A stretch of DNA of 64,000 nt from Acanthosepion esculentum (lineage: Eukaryota; Mollusca; Cephalopoda; Sepiida; Sepiidae): the NCBI GenBank assembly GCA_964036315.1, contig OZ038509.1, positions 27,123,022 to 27,187,021 on the forward strand. The letters run 5' to 3'. A model generated the notes under the pieces. It had not been told where the DNA came from. It saw nothing but the letters and a program-made list of their open reading frames with translations, and searched no databases. This document shows positions 1 through 10,636 of the stretch, in pieces. Each line of letters starts with the position of its first letter. Position 1 is the first letter of the stretch. Made by a program: the position numbers and the translations under genes.

Positions 1-2
1 CA

Positions 3-290
3 GGACAAATTGACCTGAGTATTCGGCAGCTACTGGCCAAGAAGAACAATGCTGTACTGGAACAACCACCTTATTTACATGATTTTGCTCCATGTAACTT
101 TTCTTTTCCCCAAGCTCAAGAAGATCATCAAGAGGGGGACCGTTTTGAAGGCATGGAGGCCATCAAGAGTTCTGCAATGATGACACTGAGGGGGATCCAA
201 GGAAAACTCTTCCAACTGTGCATGCAATGATGGAAAAGTGCATTAGACTCAAGGGGTATTACTTTTAAGGGGGAAACCATGTAGTTTATT
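3..290 (+). pseudogene. Mariner-family transposase C-terminus, degenerate
   Basis: One frame reads LLAKKNNAVLEQPPYLHDFAP, then FEGMEAIKSSAMMTLRGIQGK and, past a stop, a tail with ITFKGET. This matches the C-terminal third of mariner transposases of the SETMAR type (PPYSPDLAPCDF region and the FEGD end). The third catalytic Asp region has decayed (SPDL became LHDF), and stops follow at about 228. The remnant lies in the HTRA2 intron after exon 4 and is antisense to it. It ends about 50 bp before a (TA)n tract. Confidence 0.75.
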
Positions 291-334
291 GTTTTGAAAT
301 AAATTTTTTGTGACACTAGTCCCATTAATTTACA

Positions 335-337
<3 letters not shown>

Positions 338-403
<66 letters not shown>
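338..403. repeat. (TA)n microsatellite
   Basis: About 33 perfect TA dinucleotides, between the mariner remnant and a small palindrome. Confidence 0.98.
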
Positions 404-407
<4 letters not shown>

Positions 408-453
408 AATTTCTCAGAGTGAATCTGTAGAAAAAGACAATATTTATAAATGT

Positions 454-532
454 AAAAGACAATAGGAAAAACTGTTATATTAGCTGATGTGTTTCATCCA
501 ATATTTCAGCTAATATTACAGTTTTCCTATTG

Positions 533-539
<7 letters not shown>
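454..539. repeat. Palindrome, 33-bp arms, bordered by (TA)n
   Basis: Arms 454-486 and 507-539 are near-perfect inverted copies (AAAAGACAATAGGAAAAACT against its complement) around a 20-nt loop. The right arm runs straight into a (TA)n tract. Confidence 0.9.

Positions 540-579
<40 letters not shown>
539..579. repeat. (TA)n microsatellite
   Basis: About 20 TA dinucleotides directly after the palindrome. Confidence 0.98.
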
Positions 580-581
<2 letters not shown>

Positions 582-1973
582 AGAACAACAACAGAACTAA
601 CAATGTTAGTAAAATTAATGACAAAGTGTAAAAGATTTTCCTGTGGCAAATTAAATGTATAATTAGTTTTGCGAAGATGCCAAAAGGAGCAAAACAAATT
701 ATTATTATTATTGTATACTTACATCTCATGTTGTCTTAGTTTCAAAGTTGTGTAACCAAATAATGGGCCTTCGCCCACCTTTCCAGTGACCAATCAATGA
801 CTATCCCACATTGTGGTTCTATTACCGTTCACATTGATGTGCACTAAAAACTGGGAAAGGTCTGCTGCATGTTCACATGGAAATCAAATGCCACAGCAAG
901 AAATGAGAATTTGGACCCTGTTTCTAATATATTTAGATGCTTTGTTCAGGTCTTCATTTACTCGGACTGGGGAGCTAGGTAGGCAACATATTGGACAACT
1001 TCTGCCATGTCAGTTTAAAAGCTTAGCTCTTCACCCTTACCATCTCTTTGTCAATCTGCACATCATGACTTGTGGCTGAAAATATGAATGAGCAGCATTG
1101 GAACTACCAAAGAGACAGTCTGTCCGTTGCCAAGAGCAGATCAGAAATGACTTCCTCAATCTCAACCATAGCCGTTAATATAGACTAAAAACCCAAAATC
1201 ATTAATGTCCGGCATTGTTGTCACTTGACCCCAAATGCTTTCTTTTAGTTATTCTTTCTTTCCTCTTTGGTCAAAGGGGTGTCACTTAGAAAACTCCATT
1301 TCCTGGCCATAAAACAGAAACACCTGAAATCAAAGTATAAAAAATTCACACTTTCCTATGTGGGTGTCCCAATCATAATGCCACAGTTGAAGACACAGGA
1401 ATTTGGTTCATTATTGGGGGGGGGGGAGTCTCATGAACCCTCATTTTCATTTATCATTAATTGGATTCATTTTTGGATTCAAAGAACTTGGCTGGTTAAG
1501 AGCAAGATAGTAGCAGGAACAACAAACTAAATACATTTTATAAAATAATTAGCAAATGAGTGATTCAATCTCAAATCAACCAACAGCCGCAGGTGACCCT
1601 CTCTTGAAATTTTACTGCATTTTGCTAAATTTCAGCAAAATTCTGACATTCATAGCTGCAAAGATACTGCATGTACAGATTTGAAAACTTGGTTATAATA
1701 ATTAATGTTTACTGTAGATTACAAAAATATAAACAGATTAGATGTGTCTTATGTACTTTTATTTTTATAAGAAGATGAAAATGGCCAAAATGGCCATTTT
1801 GAGAGCTTTCATATACAGCATCCCCATTATTTTTCTTGTCATGTATAGACTAATAGATTGTTTCAATGCCATTACCATATTTATTTCTGTTATAGAATTG
1901 TCAATGTTAGTTTTTGAATTTCTAAAAATGAACCATCATAAAAAAAAAGTTAAAAGAAAAGATAAAAACTTAC
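580..1973. other. Intronic sequence, no recognised gene
   Basis: Mixed-composition stretch of the HTRA2 intron. It holds a (TTA)n patch near 700 and a run of nine G near 1420. The non-AT-rich part (780-1530) may be an old transposon, but none of its short frames resembled a family I know. No HTRA2 exon 5 was found here. Confidence 0.4.
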
Positions 1974-2006
1974 CAGGTTAACCAATGGACCACCCGAATT
2001 TCCAAA
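1974..2006 (-). CDS. HTRA2: HTRA2 exon 4: 33-bp microexon with catalytic Ser
   Basis: An 11-codon exon reading FGNSGGPLVNL, flanked by the acceptor TTTTTTAATTCCAG and the donor GTAAGT. It is phase 0 at both ends and continues exon 3 directly (DAVIN-FGNSGGP). The Ser in GNSGGP is residue 259 of the assembled protein. It lies 77 residues after the catalytic Asp, against 78 in human HTRA2. Vertebrate HTRA genes also have a 33-bp exon here, so the structure is an ancient family trait as far as I recall. The exon is isolated by 5.5 kb of intron 3 on one side and at least 1.9 kb of intron on the other. I found no downstream exon (rest of the protease, PDZ) in 1-1973. Confidence 0.92.
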
Positions 2007-2449
2007 CTGGAATTAAAAAAAAAAATTATTTATTTTAAAGTTAAATTAATTTCTTAAAGTCATCTAACTTACTTGTTTTGAAATAAACAAAAAATTCTTT
2101 AACTTGAATTACAACCAAAGCAAGAAGGAATCCAATATAAAATCCAAAACCTGGCAATGTGATGATTCCAAAAGAAAACAAAGTTTTTCTTACAATTTAC
2201 TGTCACCCAAATTTGGGACACTAATACCATGGAAGCTAAGAAACCTATTTTCCTGAAAAATGCACTCAAGAGAAAGATTTTTTTAAAATTTTAACCAACG
2301 GTAATGCTAACTTCAATCAATGAATGTCAAATGTTTCCTTAGAAGGGAACAACCAATATCACCATTATTGTTATTATACAATGGTTGAAATATTAAAGCT
2401 GGGTCTAAAATGGCTCCAAAAGATTTCAGTAGATTTATTCCTCAATGGA

Positions 2450-2645
2450 GATATAGAGAATTAATAAACATGTAACAAAAAATTAGAAAAATATTTTAAG
2501 CAAAATTTTCTAATAAAATATTTCAAAAATAATTTCATTCATTTGTGAATAACTCCTGAGAATTTCATTAAAATCTGACAATTATTTGATTTTTGCAAAT
2601 TAATGTCTGTCACCGCAAAAAAAAGAGGCCAAAATTTGCTAAAAG

Positions 2646-2680
<35 letters not shown>

Positions 2681-2860
2681 GTTTAATCAAAATTTTGAAT
2701 GTTCAAAAAGGAGTAAAAAATTTAATGAAATACTCAAAAAATACTTTGATCCTTTCTCTGAATAATAAAAATTTTAACAATAAAAACATGTTTTCATTAT
2801 GTTTAGAGCATGTTTTCATCACAGTATACTGAATTTTTAGTGTTTTCATGGAGGTACCTA
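2450..2860 (-). repeat. AT-rich macro-repeat, partial reverse copy
   Basis: Read on the minus strand, it starts with TAGGTACCTCCATG at 2860. It then follows the same order of motifs as the monomer at 10637 onward: ATGATGAAAACATG, CAAAGTATTTTTTGA, TTTTTACTCC, and ATAATTGTCAGATTTTAATG near 2585. A run of about 30 A lies inside it at 2649-2675. Confidence 0.7.
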
Positions 2861-2966
2861 ATATATAGTGACAAATGCTAATGATAGGGAAAAATAAAAC
2901 AATCACAACTATATTTTAGCAAAAGTGGTATTTCAAACACAGAATTTTAAATTTGCTAGATTTATT

Positions 2967-3077
2967 AGGTAAAAGTGCTCAATATCAGAGATAGAGCATT
3001 TGTAGGTATAAACATGGCCTGATGACAGCTTAAGGCCTGAAAATGACAGTCACTATACAGTGCTGACTTTAATTTCC

Positions 3078-3125
<48 letters not shown>

Positions 3126-3160
3126 GACTCTCCCATGTTATTTGACACATGAGGGTCAAG
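2967..3160 (-). repeat. Copy of the 'TCAATATCAGAGATAGAGC' repeat with (TA)n
   Basis: Carries GTGCTCAATATCAGAGATAG, the flank module also found beside the palindromes at 6797 and 43662. It is followed by a (TA)n tract at 3081-3122. No palindromic arm is present here. Confidence 0.7.
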
Positions 3161-3543
3161 AAGCTCAGTTCCTAGGAACTGACAGCCAGACACCAGCACA
3201 TATGATTTGATTATAGTGGTGAAGATTTTGTGCAGCACCAACCACCCTTTTTGAAAGGCCGAATACAGAGACCTGGTGCACTACATGTCACAAGGTCCCT
3301 AAACGAACCTCCACAGGTTTTGAATTCAGAGTTGTCCTTCTCCTAGACCAGTTGCCATCCAAGGCTATAGAACCAAGGCTATAGAACCCAGTCTATCCTG
3401 CTATTTACACATAGCTGGAGGGAGAAGAGGATTAATACCTTTCCCAAGAATATTAGCTCATAAGTGAAAGTAATTGATTTGACTGGGATTTGAACTCTGC
3501 TCTCCAATTCCTTAATTCGAGCCGCTACCCACAACTCCAGTCC

Positions 3544-3546
<3 letters not shown>
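3160..3546 (-). mobile_element. tRNA-derived SINE ending at (TA)n
   Basis: On the minus strand the right end reads as a tRNA-like head: GTTGTGGGTAGCGGCTCGAA (A-box region), then GAGTTCAAATCCCAGTC about 40 bp later (B-box GTTCAAATCC). An unrelated body follows toward 3160. A (TA)n tract borders it on the right. Family not recognised; the direction follows from the A/B-box order. Confidence 0.55.
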
Positions 3547-3628
<82 letters not shown>

Positions 3629-3650
3629 CATACACACACACACACACACG
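3546..3650. repeat. (TA)n / (CA)n microsatellite
   Basis: TA repeats interrupted by CATA units and ending in (CA)n. Confidence 0.97.
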
Positions 3651-3849
3651 AAAAGGAATATTGTTGCCTGTCTTACTTGTATATGTCTCTTTCAATTTTA
3701 TTCTTTAATTATTTTATTCACCTATTTTTTTTTCTCTCTTGGTACTAACTTTTTCCTTTTTTTTTTTTTTACTGAAGTAAATTTATTCTACCCCCTTTTT
3801 TGAAAACTTTGTTCCAATATTAAATCTTTGATTTTTCTGGTTCATGCAA

Positions 3850-4733
3850 GTATTGGATGTTATTTTTATTCCTGGCTCACAGACTTGGAGTGTTGTCTTC
3901 AACGAAAAGTGCATGTTGGCACTTAAACTAAGTTGAAACTTAGTATTTCAGTTTTCAGATTCTCTATCCATACCCCTTCCGAGTCATAAGCTTCTCCTGT
4001 ACCCATCCACACAATCCATATGGACAGGGTGGAGTGAATGCACAAGCATCTCCCATTATGGTCTCCTCCCAATGTACTTTCTAGCTCGCAAGTGATCTAT
4101 ACATACATAGCTCGTGCCATGGCATCTGTGGCTCCCAACTTGGCTCACCAGTTAATTTTTCTGAGTGAAATTCAATCTTTTTAATGGTATCTTCTCTGGA
4201 TGCCATGCATGTTGTTGATCAATTTCTTGTTTGTTGTTTGTTTGTGATTTTTTTTTTTTTTTTATAAGAGTAGATAGGCTTTCCTATCGTCTAGTCAATA
4301 CTCTTCCCTCTTCTCTTGAACAGTAGAGGCTCACCCCTTGTTTCCTGTTTAGGAAGGGGGTTCCCGGATCCTTTCTTTTTCTCTGACTTCAGTAGTAGTG
4401 TTGTGAATCCCATGTGATGAGTGTGGTTTATGGTAACATCTCTTCATACTGAGAGTACCGGGTTGGCAGTTTTCTGGTTACTGTTCCCGACTGGAAGTTA
4501 GGAGCCCAAACTCTTGCGTAGCATCTTGAGAGGCTGCTCTGATCAGCAGTTGCATATCAGGGTTCTTGCAGTGCCATGTCACGCAAGGAAGGGTGTCCCT
4601 CCACACACCTTCAGTGGGCAACTCTGAGGCCACAGTATGTTGCAGTATGCACCAGTTCCTTTCTGCCCATGTCACATATGATGACCGTCTGCTACTATTA
4701 TACTAGGCCTTTTCCTTACCAATGTAACTCAAC
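3850..4733 (+). mobile_element. Probable 5' region of jockey-like LINE
   Basis: Pyrimidine-rich, non-AT-rich sequence that leads without a break into the LINE endonuclease remnant. No open frame was recognisable. It may be the 5' UTR or a decayed first ORF. Assignment is by position and composition only. Confidence 0.4.
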
Positions 4734-6477
4734 ATGACCATAAACAACCAAAAATATAAACTTAAAACAGCTAAAAAAAAACCCCAAAAAACAACATATA
4801 AACCTTTTAACATTTCCTTCTCCAACATCCATAGCATTTGTATCAACTTCTGCAGTGTGGAATCGTTCCTCTTGAAAAAGTCTCCTGATATACTAGCTCT
4901 CTGTGAGACTAACCGTTAACTTGTCAATCCCTTCCTTTGATTTCTCAATTCCTGGTGACCTTCCTTTCCTTAAAAAGTACTCTAAAATCCACATGCATAG
5001 CCTTGAAGTTTATGTCCATGACCATTAGCTAGTGAACTCTCTTTGGAATCTCCAGACCATTCATATATGTGTCTCCATCTATCTCTCCTCAATCCAGTAA
5101 GCTATCTCTTTCCTCTATTGTTCCCCTTCTTCTCAAAACTGTGATGTACTTGATAGCATTTCCGATAATATAGACACGGCCATCTCTTGACATCTGTTTG
5201 CATACATATTCGTGTTCAGTGATTTTAATGCCCACCATACCATGTGGCTTAAACACTTTGTCACTGACCTTGCTGGCATCCAAACTCTTAACTATGCAAT
5301 CACTCAATCCCTCACGCAAGTGGTTGACTTTCCTACATGTTTCCCCAGTAACCCTGATAGTAACGCTTCCCTTCTCAATCTGTTTTAACTCTGTCCCTGA
5401 CACTTGTCTCACTATGCAGCTTTGCCCTCTTGGCAACTCTGATCATGCCATAGTGCTTATTAACACCTTCTTCCACTGCCCCTCCAGCCAAGAACATCTT
5501 TCTGTTATCAATGCACAGACTGGGACTTGTTCTGTGATTTCCTTCACATCTCTTGGAATATGGTTTTTAATCCTCCCATTCAAGAATGTGCGTCTCATCT
5601 CCTTGTCACTCAGCTGCTATAGCCCATAGGAATTACTTCTTCCATCTGTACCGGAGCAACACGTCTGATTGTAACAGATGTCTCTTTGTCTCTGCTTGTA
5701 ATGAAGCAAAGTTACTATTTGATGATAGAATGAAACAATGTATTACATCTTGCAAGTTTGGTTCTAAACATTATTGATGGCTCTGCAAGAGTGTGCTGAA
5801 CAACAGAAAATCCACAATCACTCCGCTATTCAATCAATTCAAAGTCCTAACTTCCACAGCTGATAAGGCTGAATGCTTTGCTCGGAAATTAACACTCAAC
5901 TTGTTTGGATTATCCACACCTGATTTTCCCCACCTAGAACCAAGGCTCTATTGAGCGATATGAGGAATAACCCCACCGATGGTATTGGTCATCATCTCTA
6001 AATGAGATTCTCATAAAGCAAGTGGTGGTGACAGTATACCAGCAGTAGTCCTAAACAAATGTGCTCCTGAGCTGGCTCCAGTCCTCTCCAAACTATATAA
6101 CTATTACCTCGCTGACTCTTGCTTTTCAGCCTGTTGGAAGTCTTCATTTGTTGTCCCTGTTTTTAAGAATTCTGGAGACCCTTCTGACCCATCCAAATAC
6201 CATCATATCAGTCTCCTACCACTCTTCAGCAAAGTCTTTGAGGCTTTAATCAATGCCAAAGTGGTTAAGCATCTTACCTCCCATGATCTACTCTCTGACA
6301 AACAATATATTTTCCACTTTGCCCGGTCTACTGCTGACATGCTTACAGCCATCACTGAATTTGTATACCAAGCTCTTGATAATAATGGCAAAGCTCAATT
6401 TGTGGCTCTAGATATATCTCTAGGGTGTCTTTTTTTTTTTTTTTTTTACAAATATTTTCATGGCAACTGCTCTGATG
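4734..6477 (+). pseudogene. Jockey-like LINE ORF2 (endonuclease + RT), degenerate and internally deleted
   Basis: Frame fragments on the plus strand follow the order of a jockey-clade ORF2. The APE endonuclease start is FNISFSNIHSICINFCSVES with SPDILALCETNR. Next come a core with FSDFNAHHTMWL-like residues and PLGNSDHA (5420-5455), an inter-domain stretch AIAHRNYFFHLYRSNTSD (about 5605-5665), and RT motifs: SLLPLFSKVFEALIN near 6210 and KHLTSHDLLSDKQYIFHFAR followed by ALDIS near 6405. The text then jumps over the catalytic RT motif (FADD expected) to FYKYFHGNCSDE at about 6443-6480. That segment belongs near the C-terminus, so roughly 1 kb is missing. Many stops and frameshifts are present. 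It lies in HTRA2 intron 3, antisense to the host gene. Confidence 0.8.
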
Positions 6478-6605
6478 AAAAAAAGAAAAAAGGAAAAAAA
6501 GAAAAAAGAAAAAAGTAAAGGAAAAAGAAAAAGGAAAGAAAAGAAAAAGGAAAGAAAAGAAAAAGGAAAGAAAAGAAAAAGGAAAAAAAGAAAAAGGAAA
6601 AAAAT
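6478..6605 (+). repeat. Polypurine tract, (AAAAAGGAAAG)-like
   Basis: Only A and G apart from a few T. It resembles the large array at 20711-25735 but lacks the TAGT spacer. Confidence 0.95.
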
Positions 6606-6796
6606 TCTGCATAATTTGCCTGTCAAATTCGATGTATTTAACCTATTCTTCTAAAAATTAAGTTTTATGTCCCTTTTTTGTGTTTATCAACAAATAAAAA
6701 CCTTGCACCATTTTGTGAAATGGCAAAAAATGTTCAAAATTGATGGGTGTACAAATAATTTCGTCATTGACTATACATACATATATATATATATAT

Positions 6797-6996
6797 AAGT
6801 GAACATAGAAGGCAACACTTAGAGGCGACAGTCTGTTTCATGTTAGTGCAATCGTTGCCTGACGATTGCACTAGCATGAAACAGACTGTCGCCTCTAAGT
6901 GTTGACTTCTATGTTCACTTTTATATTTACACATGCTCTGTCTCTGATATTGAGCACTTTATCCCGTAAATATAGCACACTTTAAGACTATATTTC

Positions 6997-7000
<4 letters not shown>
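6797..7000 (-). repeat. Palindromic element, family P2, copy 1
   Basis: Arms 6797-6854 and 6863-6920 are near-perfect inverted copies (CACTTAGAGGCGACAGTCTG inside) with an 8-nt centre. A one-sided flank at 6921-7000 contains CTCTGATATTGAGCACTTTA and AAGACTATATTTCTTCATA. The whole module recurs in the opposite orientation at 43589-43799. A short (TA)n lies to the left and a longer one to the right. Confidence 0.9.

Positions 7001-7038
<38 letters not shown>
7001..7038. repeat. (TA)n microsatellite
   Basis: About 19 TA dinucleotides. A second, interrupted (TA)n lies at 7245-7280. Confidence 0.97.
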
Positions 7039-7043
<5 letters not shown>

Positions 7044-7243
7044 CTAAAAAGAAAAATAGTAAGTAAGACTCAAGTCAGGCCAATGCTTAGATATCTTTGA
7101 TAGTTTATTTAAGTGGGCATGAATAGTGTTACAGATTAACCATCGACAAGTATCTGCCCTGACGAGACCATAAGACCCATTTAGTGCATTGCATGTGGAT
7201 TTTTCCTAATCTTATATTTTATATTTATATGTATGCGTGTATG

Positions 7244-7279
<36 letters not shown>

Positions 7280-7329
7280 ATGAACATTTTTTTTTATGCT
7301 ATGACTTGACTTTTATCAGATAAATTAGA

Positions 7330-7541
7330 ATGTATTCTTCAATCCCTGGTTTTTTGAACAGGAGTAGAGTTTTATCCCTTGTTTCTTGTTTAGCTTTGGA
7401 TTTCCAATTCCTTCTAAAGTCTTTTCATTCTCTTTCACTCCCAGGAGTCCCTTGCATCTTAGTGGCATTATTTCCTTGTTTGGGGTGAATTGATTAAAAG
7501 AGAAAAAATAGCAAAAGAAAAGTGAAAAAAAAAAAAAAAAT
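7330..7541 (+). mobile_element. Jockey-like LINE 3' UTR and A-rich tail
   Basis: Contains CCCTTGCATCTTAGTGGC and CCTTGTTTGGGGTGAATTG, then an A-rich tail. The same tail motif ends the LINE copy at 50058-50686 (CCCCTTGCGTGCTAGTGG, CTTGCTTGGGGTGAAATG). The A-tail stops about 16 bp from the HTRA2 exon 3 donor. Confidence 0.75.
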
Positions 7542-7556
7542 GATTGCATGACATAC

Positions 7557-7751
7557 ATTGATCACTGCGTCTGTCTGGATATAAGTCATGTTCCGATGGT
7601 GGAGACCCAACTCTGCACTTCCCCGATGAGGTGTACTCACAATTCCAGATGTTACTGTGTTGGTCAATGATAATGGGCTACCCATGGCTATTACCCATTC
7701 TCCTGGTCGAAGGGAATTTGACTCACCCAAATTAAGAATCGGTAAACCAGC
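7557..7751 (-). CDS. HTRA2: HTRA2 exon 3: protease core
   Basis: Third exon, 195 bp, with the acceptor TTTCTTTTAG|GCTGG and the donor ATCAAT|GTATGT. It is phase 0 at both ends and encodes residues 191-255. It includes [20 protein letters not shown] and YIQTDAVIN, the strands that build the oxyanion region and precede the active-site serine loop in the HtrA family. The coding sequence is intact. The donor is followed within about 16 bp, in the transcribed sense, by a long T run that belongs to the tail of a LINE inserted in intron 3. Confidence 0.95.
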
Positions 7752-7759
7752 CTAAAAGA

Positions 7760-8320
7760 AAAAAAGAAAAAAATGTATCATTAAACAAACACAGAATTCT
7801 AAGAATGCATTGATTTAAAGTAATGGCTAGAAAAGTTAGTCTACTTGATTATTATGGCTGAATAGTAAAAAAAAATCATTCACTGCATTTTCATATTAAA
7901 AGATAATCATTGGTCAATGCATTTTCAAAGTAAAAATCATGTACGTACATTTACTTTACATTTTAATATAGTGACCCTTCTTCTCAATAACAGCCAGTAA
8001 TCTATTTGTTGTATCCTTAAAGAAGGTTACAAACAGACAAAGGTTGTCCTCAAGTGAAAGGAACAGCAACATGGGCACAGATGAAAGAAAGAGAGGTTCA
8101 TTTAAAAAGAGAATACACTACTGAAAGACAGGGAATCAGTTAGTAGGCTAGTAATTCCTGAAGCAAGTCTGCAGTATATCCTGTGCTCACTATATATATC
8201 TACCAATATAGTTATTCTACATATGCAATAAGGAGTGTGGGACATTCCATTACAACACCTCACCTGAGCTAATTTTCCCCATGAAATTTTGCTCAATACT
8301 GCTTCTTTTTGGGGTCAGGA
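7760..8320. other. Intron 2 sequence, no gene seen
   Basis: AT-rich. It may include the outer end of the Tc1-like element that follows, but no exact terminal repeat was found. Confidence 0.4.
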
Positions 8321-8329
8321 CATAACTGT

Positions 8330-9336
8330 TTGACTTTTTTCCTCTTCCTAGTACATTTCTGTCTCACCACTATTATCTACTGATTTTATTAATTTTTTGT
8401 TTTTTAACTTCAGCAGGTTCAATTTCAAACATGGTAGTTTTAATTGCTTCCCATAGATCTGCTTTTTTGTTATATTGTTCACAAACTTCATATAATTTCA
8501 TCTTGACAATTCACCATAGATTTTCATTCAGATCAGAACTTGATGGCGTCCATTCCATTATCTTCTCTCCTGCAAATCTCTAATGCTCAAAGAATTCACA
8601 GGTAAGCTTAGATACACGAGAAGGAGCATTGTCGTGCATGAATTCACATTTTAATTTGAAACTGCGAGACTGGGACTTGTACCATGCAAAGCAAGGTTTG
8701 TTCATAAAAATCGCAATAGTTAGCACCAGTTTAACGCCTTCATCAACTTTGAATGATCCAATAATGCTTTGGTCGACAATTCCAGCCCATATCATAACAC
8801 TACATCCTCGTGTCTTCTTTTAGGTCACAGGCACATCTGAATTGGATAAAATGTACCCTTTGGCCCATTCATCAGGTCCATCAAATGTTACTCAAAATTG
8901 GTCCATGAAAATTACTTTAGAAAAATCAATTTCATGTATTTCTTGGCCCAATTTTGAAGCTTTAAAATATTTGCTTTAGTGAGAGGAGGTTGCCCAGGAG
9001 TTTTTTTTTTTTTTTTTTTTAAAACAAATCCCAATTCACAAAGTATTCAACACCTTTTGTCCTTCTTGACTCCATCAATTCCAGCCTTTTCAAAGATCTG
9101 AACGCTGGTCAAAAGTGGTCGTTTCATTATAACATGCTTTAATTTACGTTCGTCTTGAGGAAGCAAGTTCTTAAAAGACTTTTCCTTGAGCTCCCAACTC
9201 TTATATTTTCAATAGTTTTCTTTATCTTTTTATGATCTCTGCAAAGTTACTTTGATATCATCAACATGGACATTTCCTCATTAAAAAACTTTATTTTCTG
9301 TTTTTCAGCAGTTGTTAGATCCTTCACTTTATCCAT
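8330..9336 (-). pseudogene. Tc1-like transposase, degenerate
   Basis: Reading on the minus strand from an ATG at 9336: MDKVKDLTTAEKQKIKFFNE (N-terminal helix-turn-helix region). Fragments near 8900 include FHGPILSNI and a GPDEWAKG-like stretch. Then come IWAGIVDQSIIGSFKVDEGV, CEFMHDNAPSRVSKLTCEFF (the second catalytic Asp region, HDNAPSH in the family), EKIMEWTPSSSDLNENLW (PPxSPDLNPIENLW in the family) and KADLWEAIKTTMFEIEPAEV. The order and spacing are those of a Tc1-type DD34E transposase of about 340 aa. Several stops and a poly-T insert at 9001-9020 show that it is dead. It lies in HTRA2 intron 2 on the same strand as the host gene. Confidence 0.8.
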
Positions 9337-9339
9337 GTT

Positions 9340-10200
9340 TCAAGATATAATATGGACAAAAAGAAAAAAAAAGTTTTATTAGATTTCAGAGGTCTTAAGC
9401 TAATATTAGTTAAATCTGCATAATAACTTCAGTCAGTCCATTTTCATAAATACCAAATATCTCAGAAATTAACCTTTAAAAATAGCAAAAAATTTAGTTA
9501 ATATATTTTACTAAGGGTGGAAATAGTTGAGTTTAAATTTGACAAGTATTGGTTCAGAACTTTTTGAGTTATTGAGCTTTATTTGATTTTCATAATAACT
9601 TCACACAGGCTGTAGTTGTCAAACTAGTAATATGCTTAAATTCATGGAATTGAGGTACCAGAGAGGAAAGAGAGCTCATTAGGACAATTGCCATGAAAAT
9701 ATTTGTAGAAAAGACAAAGGGAAGCCACTTTATGTTGGTGAGAAAGAAACTGAAGTTAAGATGCCTGGTCAGAATTGATTATATCACAGACTTTGAATTT
9801 TGTCAAGAATCTTGAGATATACAGCAGAAGCCCCAGACATGTTAGATTTAGATATTTATTCTTTAATGTCTTAGTTAAGAAGTGTGTATTTAGATAATTC
9901 TTTTGTATTTCCGCCTGGATAGGGCATGTCAAATGTTCATTATTCAGTCAGGATATTAATACTAGATGCTGAGTCACTTTCACTTTGAATATATACTCTT
10001 TAGCACTAAAGGGTGTCATCAGTGATGTTCTGATTTGGATCACTGGGCAGTTTCAGGTCTTTCAAACAACATACTGCCCTCACCAAGTTGAACCCTTCAG
10101 AGCTGATCAGTCTCTGATCCGCCCTCTAAATTAACAGCCTGCAGACACTGACTTATGTTAGGCAAACCATAACCCGCTATCACACATTTGATTGGAAGTT
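9340..10200. other. Intron 2 sequence, possible Tc1 end plus unassigned DNA
   Basis: The stretch 9480-9600 (GGTTCAGAACTTTTTGAGTT and AATAACTTCA repeated) may be the terminal region of the Tc1-like element. Nothing else was recognised. Confidence 0.35.
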
Positions 10201-10204
10201 GACC

Positions 10205-10245
10205 AACAGCCAATCACAATGGTGTGAGCTCTATTTAAATTCAGT
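10205..10245 (+). promoter_or_regulatory. Promoter-like CCAAT and TATA pair inside intron 2
   Basis: GCCAATCACAATGG is followed about 20 bp later by CTATTTAAATTCAG, in a less AT-rich stretch (9990-10560). This fits an LTR promoter or chance. No matching second LTR was seen in the window. Confidence 0.3.
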
Positions 10246-10636
10246 ATTGGTTAAACAAATAAGAGTGAAGCAGATGACCTAGATTCATTCATGAGACAAA
10301 CAAGCTGACCACATGGACTGTGTCCGAGGTGTGTGGATGGTGTATTCATATTCTTACAGCTGGTGCACAAGTGTCCTTGCAAGTTTGACTTTGTGAGAAG
10401 CAAACTGGTCACTGAAAATCTATGTGGTTAAGTGGGTATTTGCATTGTCACAGTTCAGTGAGAGCCTTCTTTGTGACTTAGAGAGATCATCCCAGGAAAA
10501 CAACTTGTAATTTTAGCAGTTTGGAAACATTGGAAAACATTCAGCAAAAAGTAAGACATGGAAAACAAAATCAAGTTCTCATGGGGATGTCACAGATGGC
10601 ACTCAACTCAATCAGAAATACCTAAACTATCATTTA

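Noticed and set aside
580..1973. HTRA2 exon 5
   Set aside because: No minus-strand match to the GxNTMK...SFAIP region expected after exon 4; it should lie outside the window.
3490..3708. Frames crossing the SINE and (TA)n
   Set aside because: Repeat translation only.
5089..5436. Minus-strand open frame of 115 codons within the LINE
   Set aside because: It is the shadow of plus-strand LINE endonuclease sequence that shows the expected motifs.
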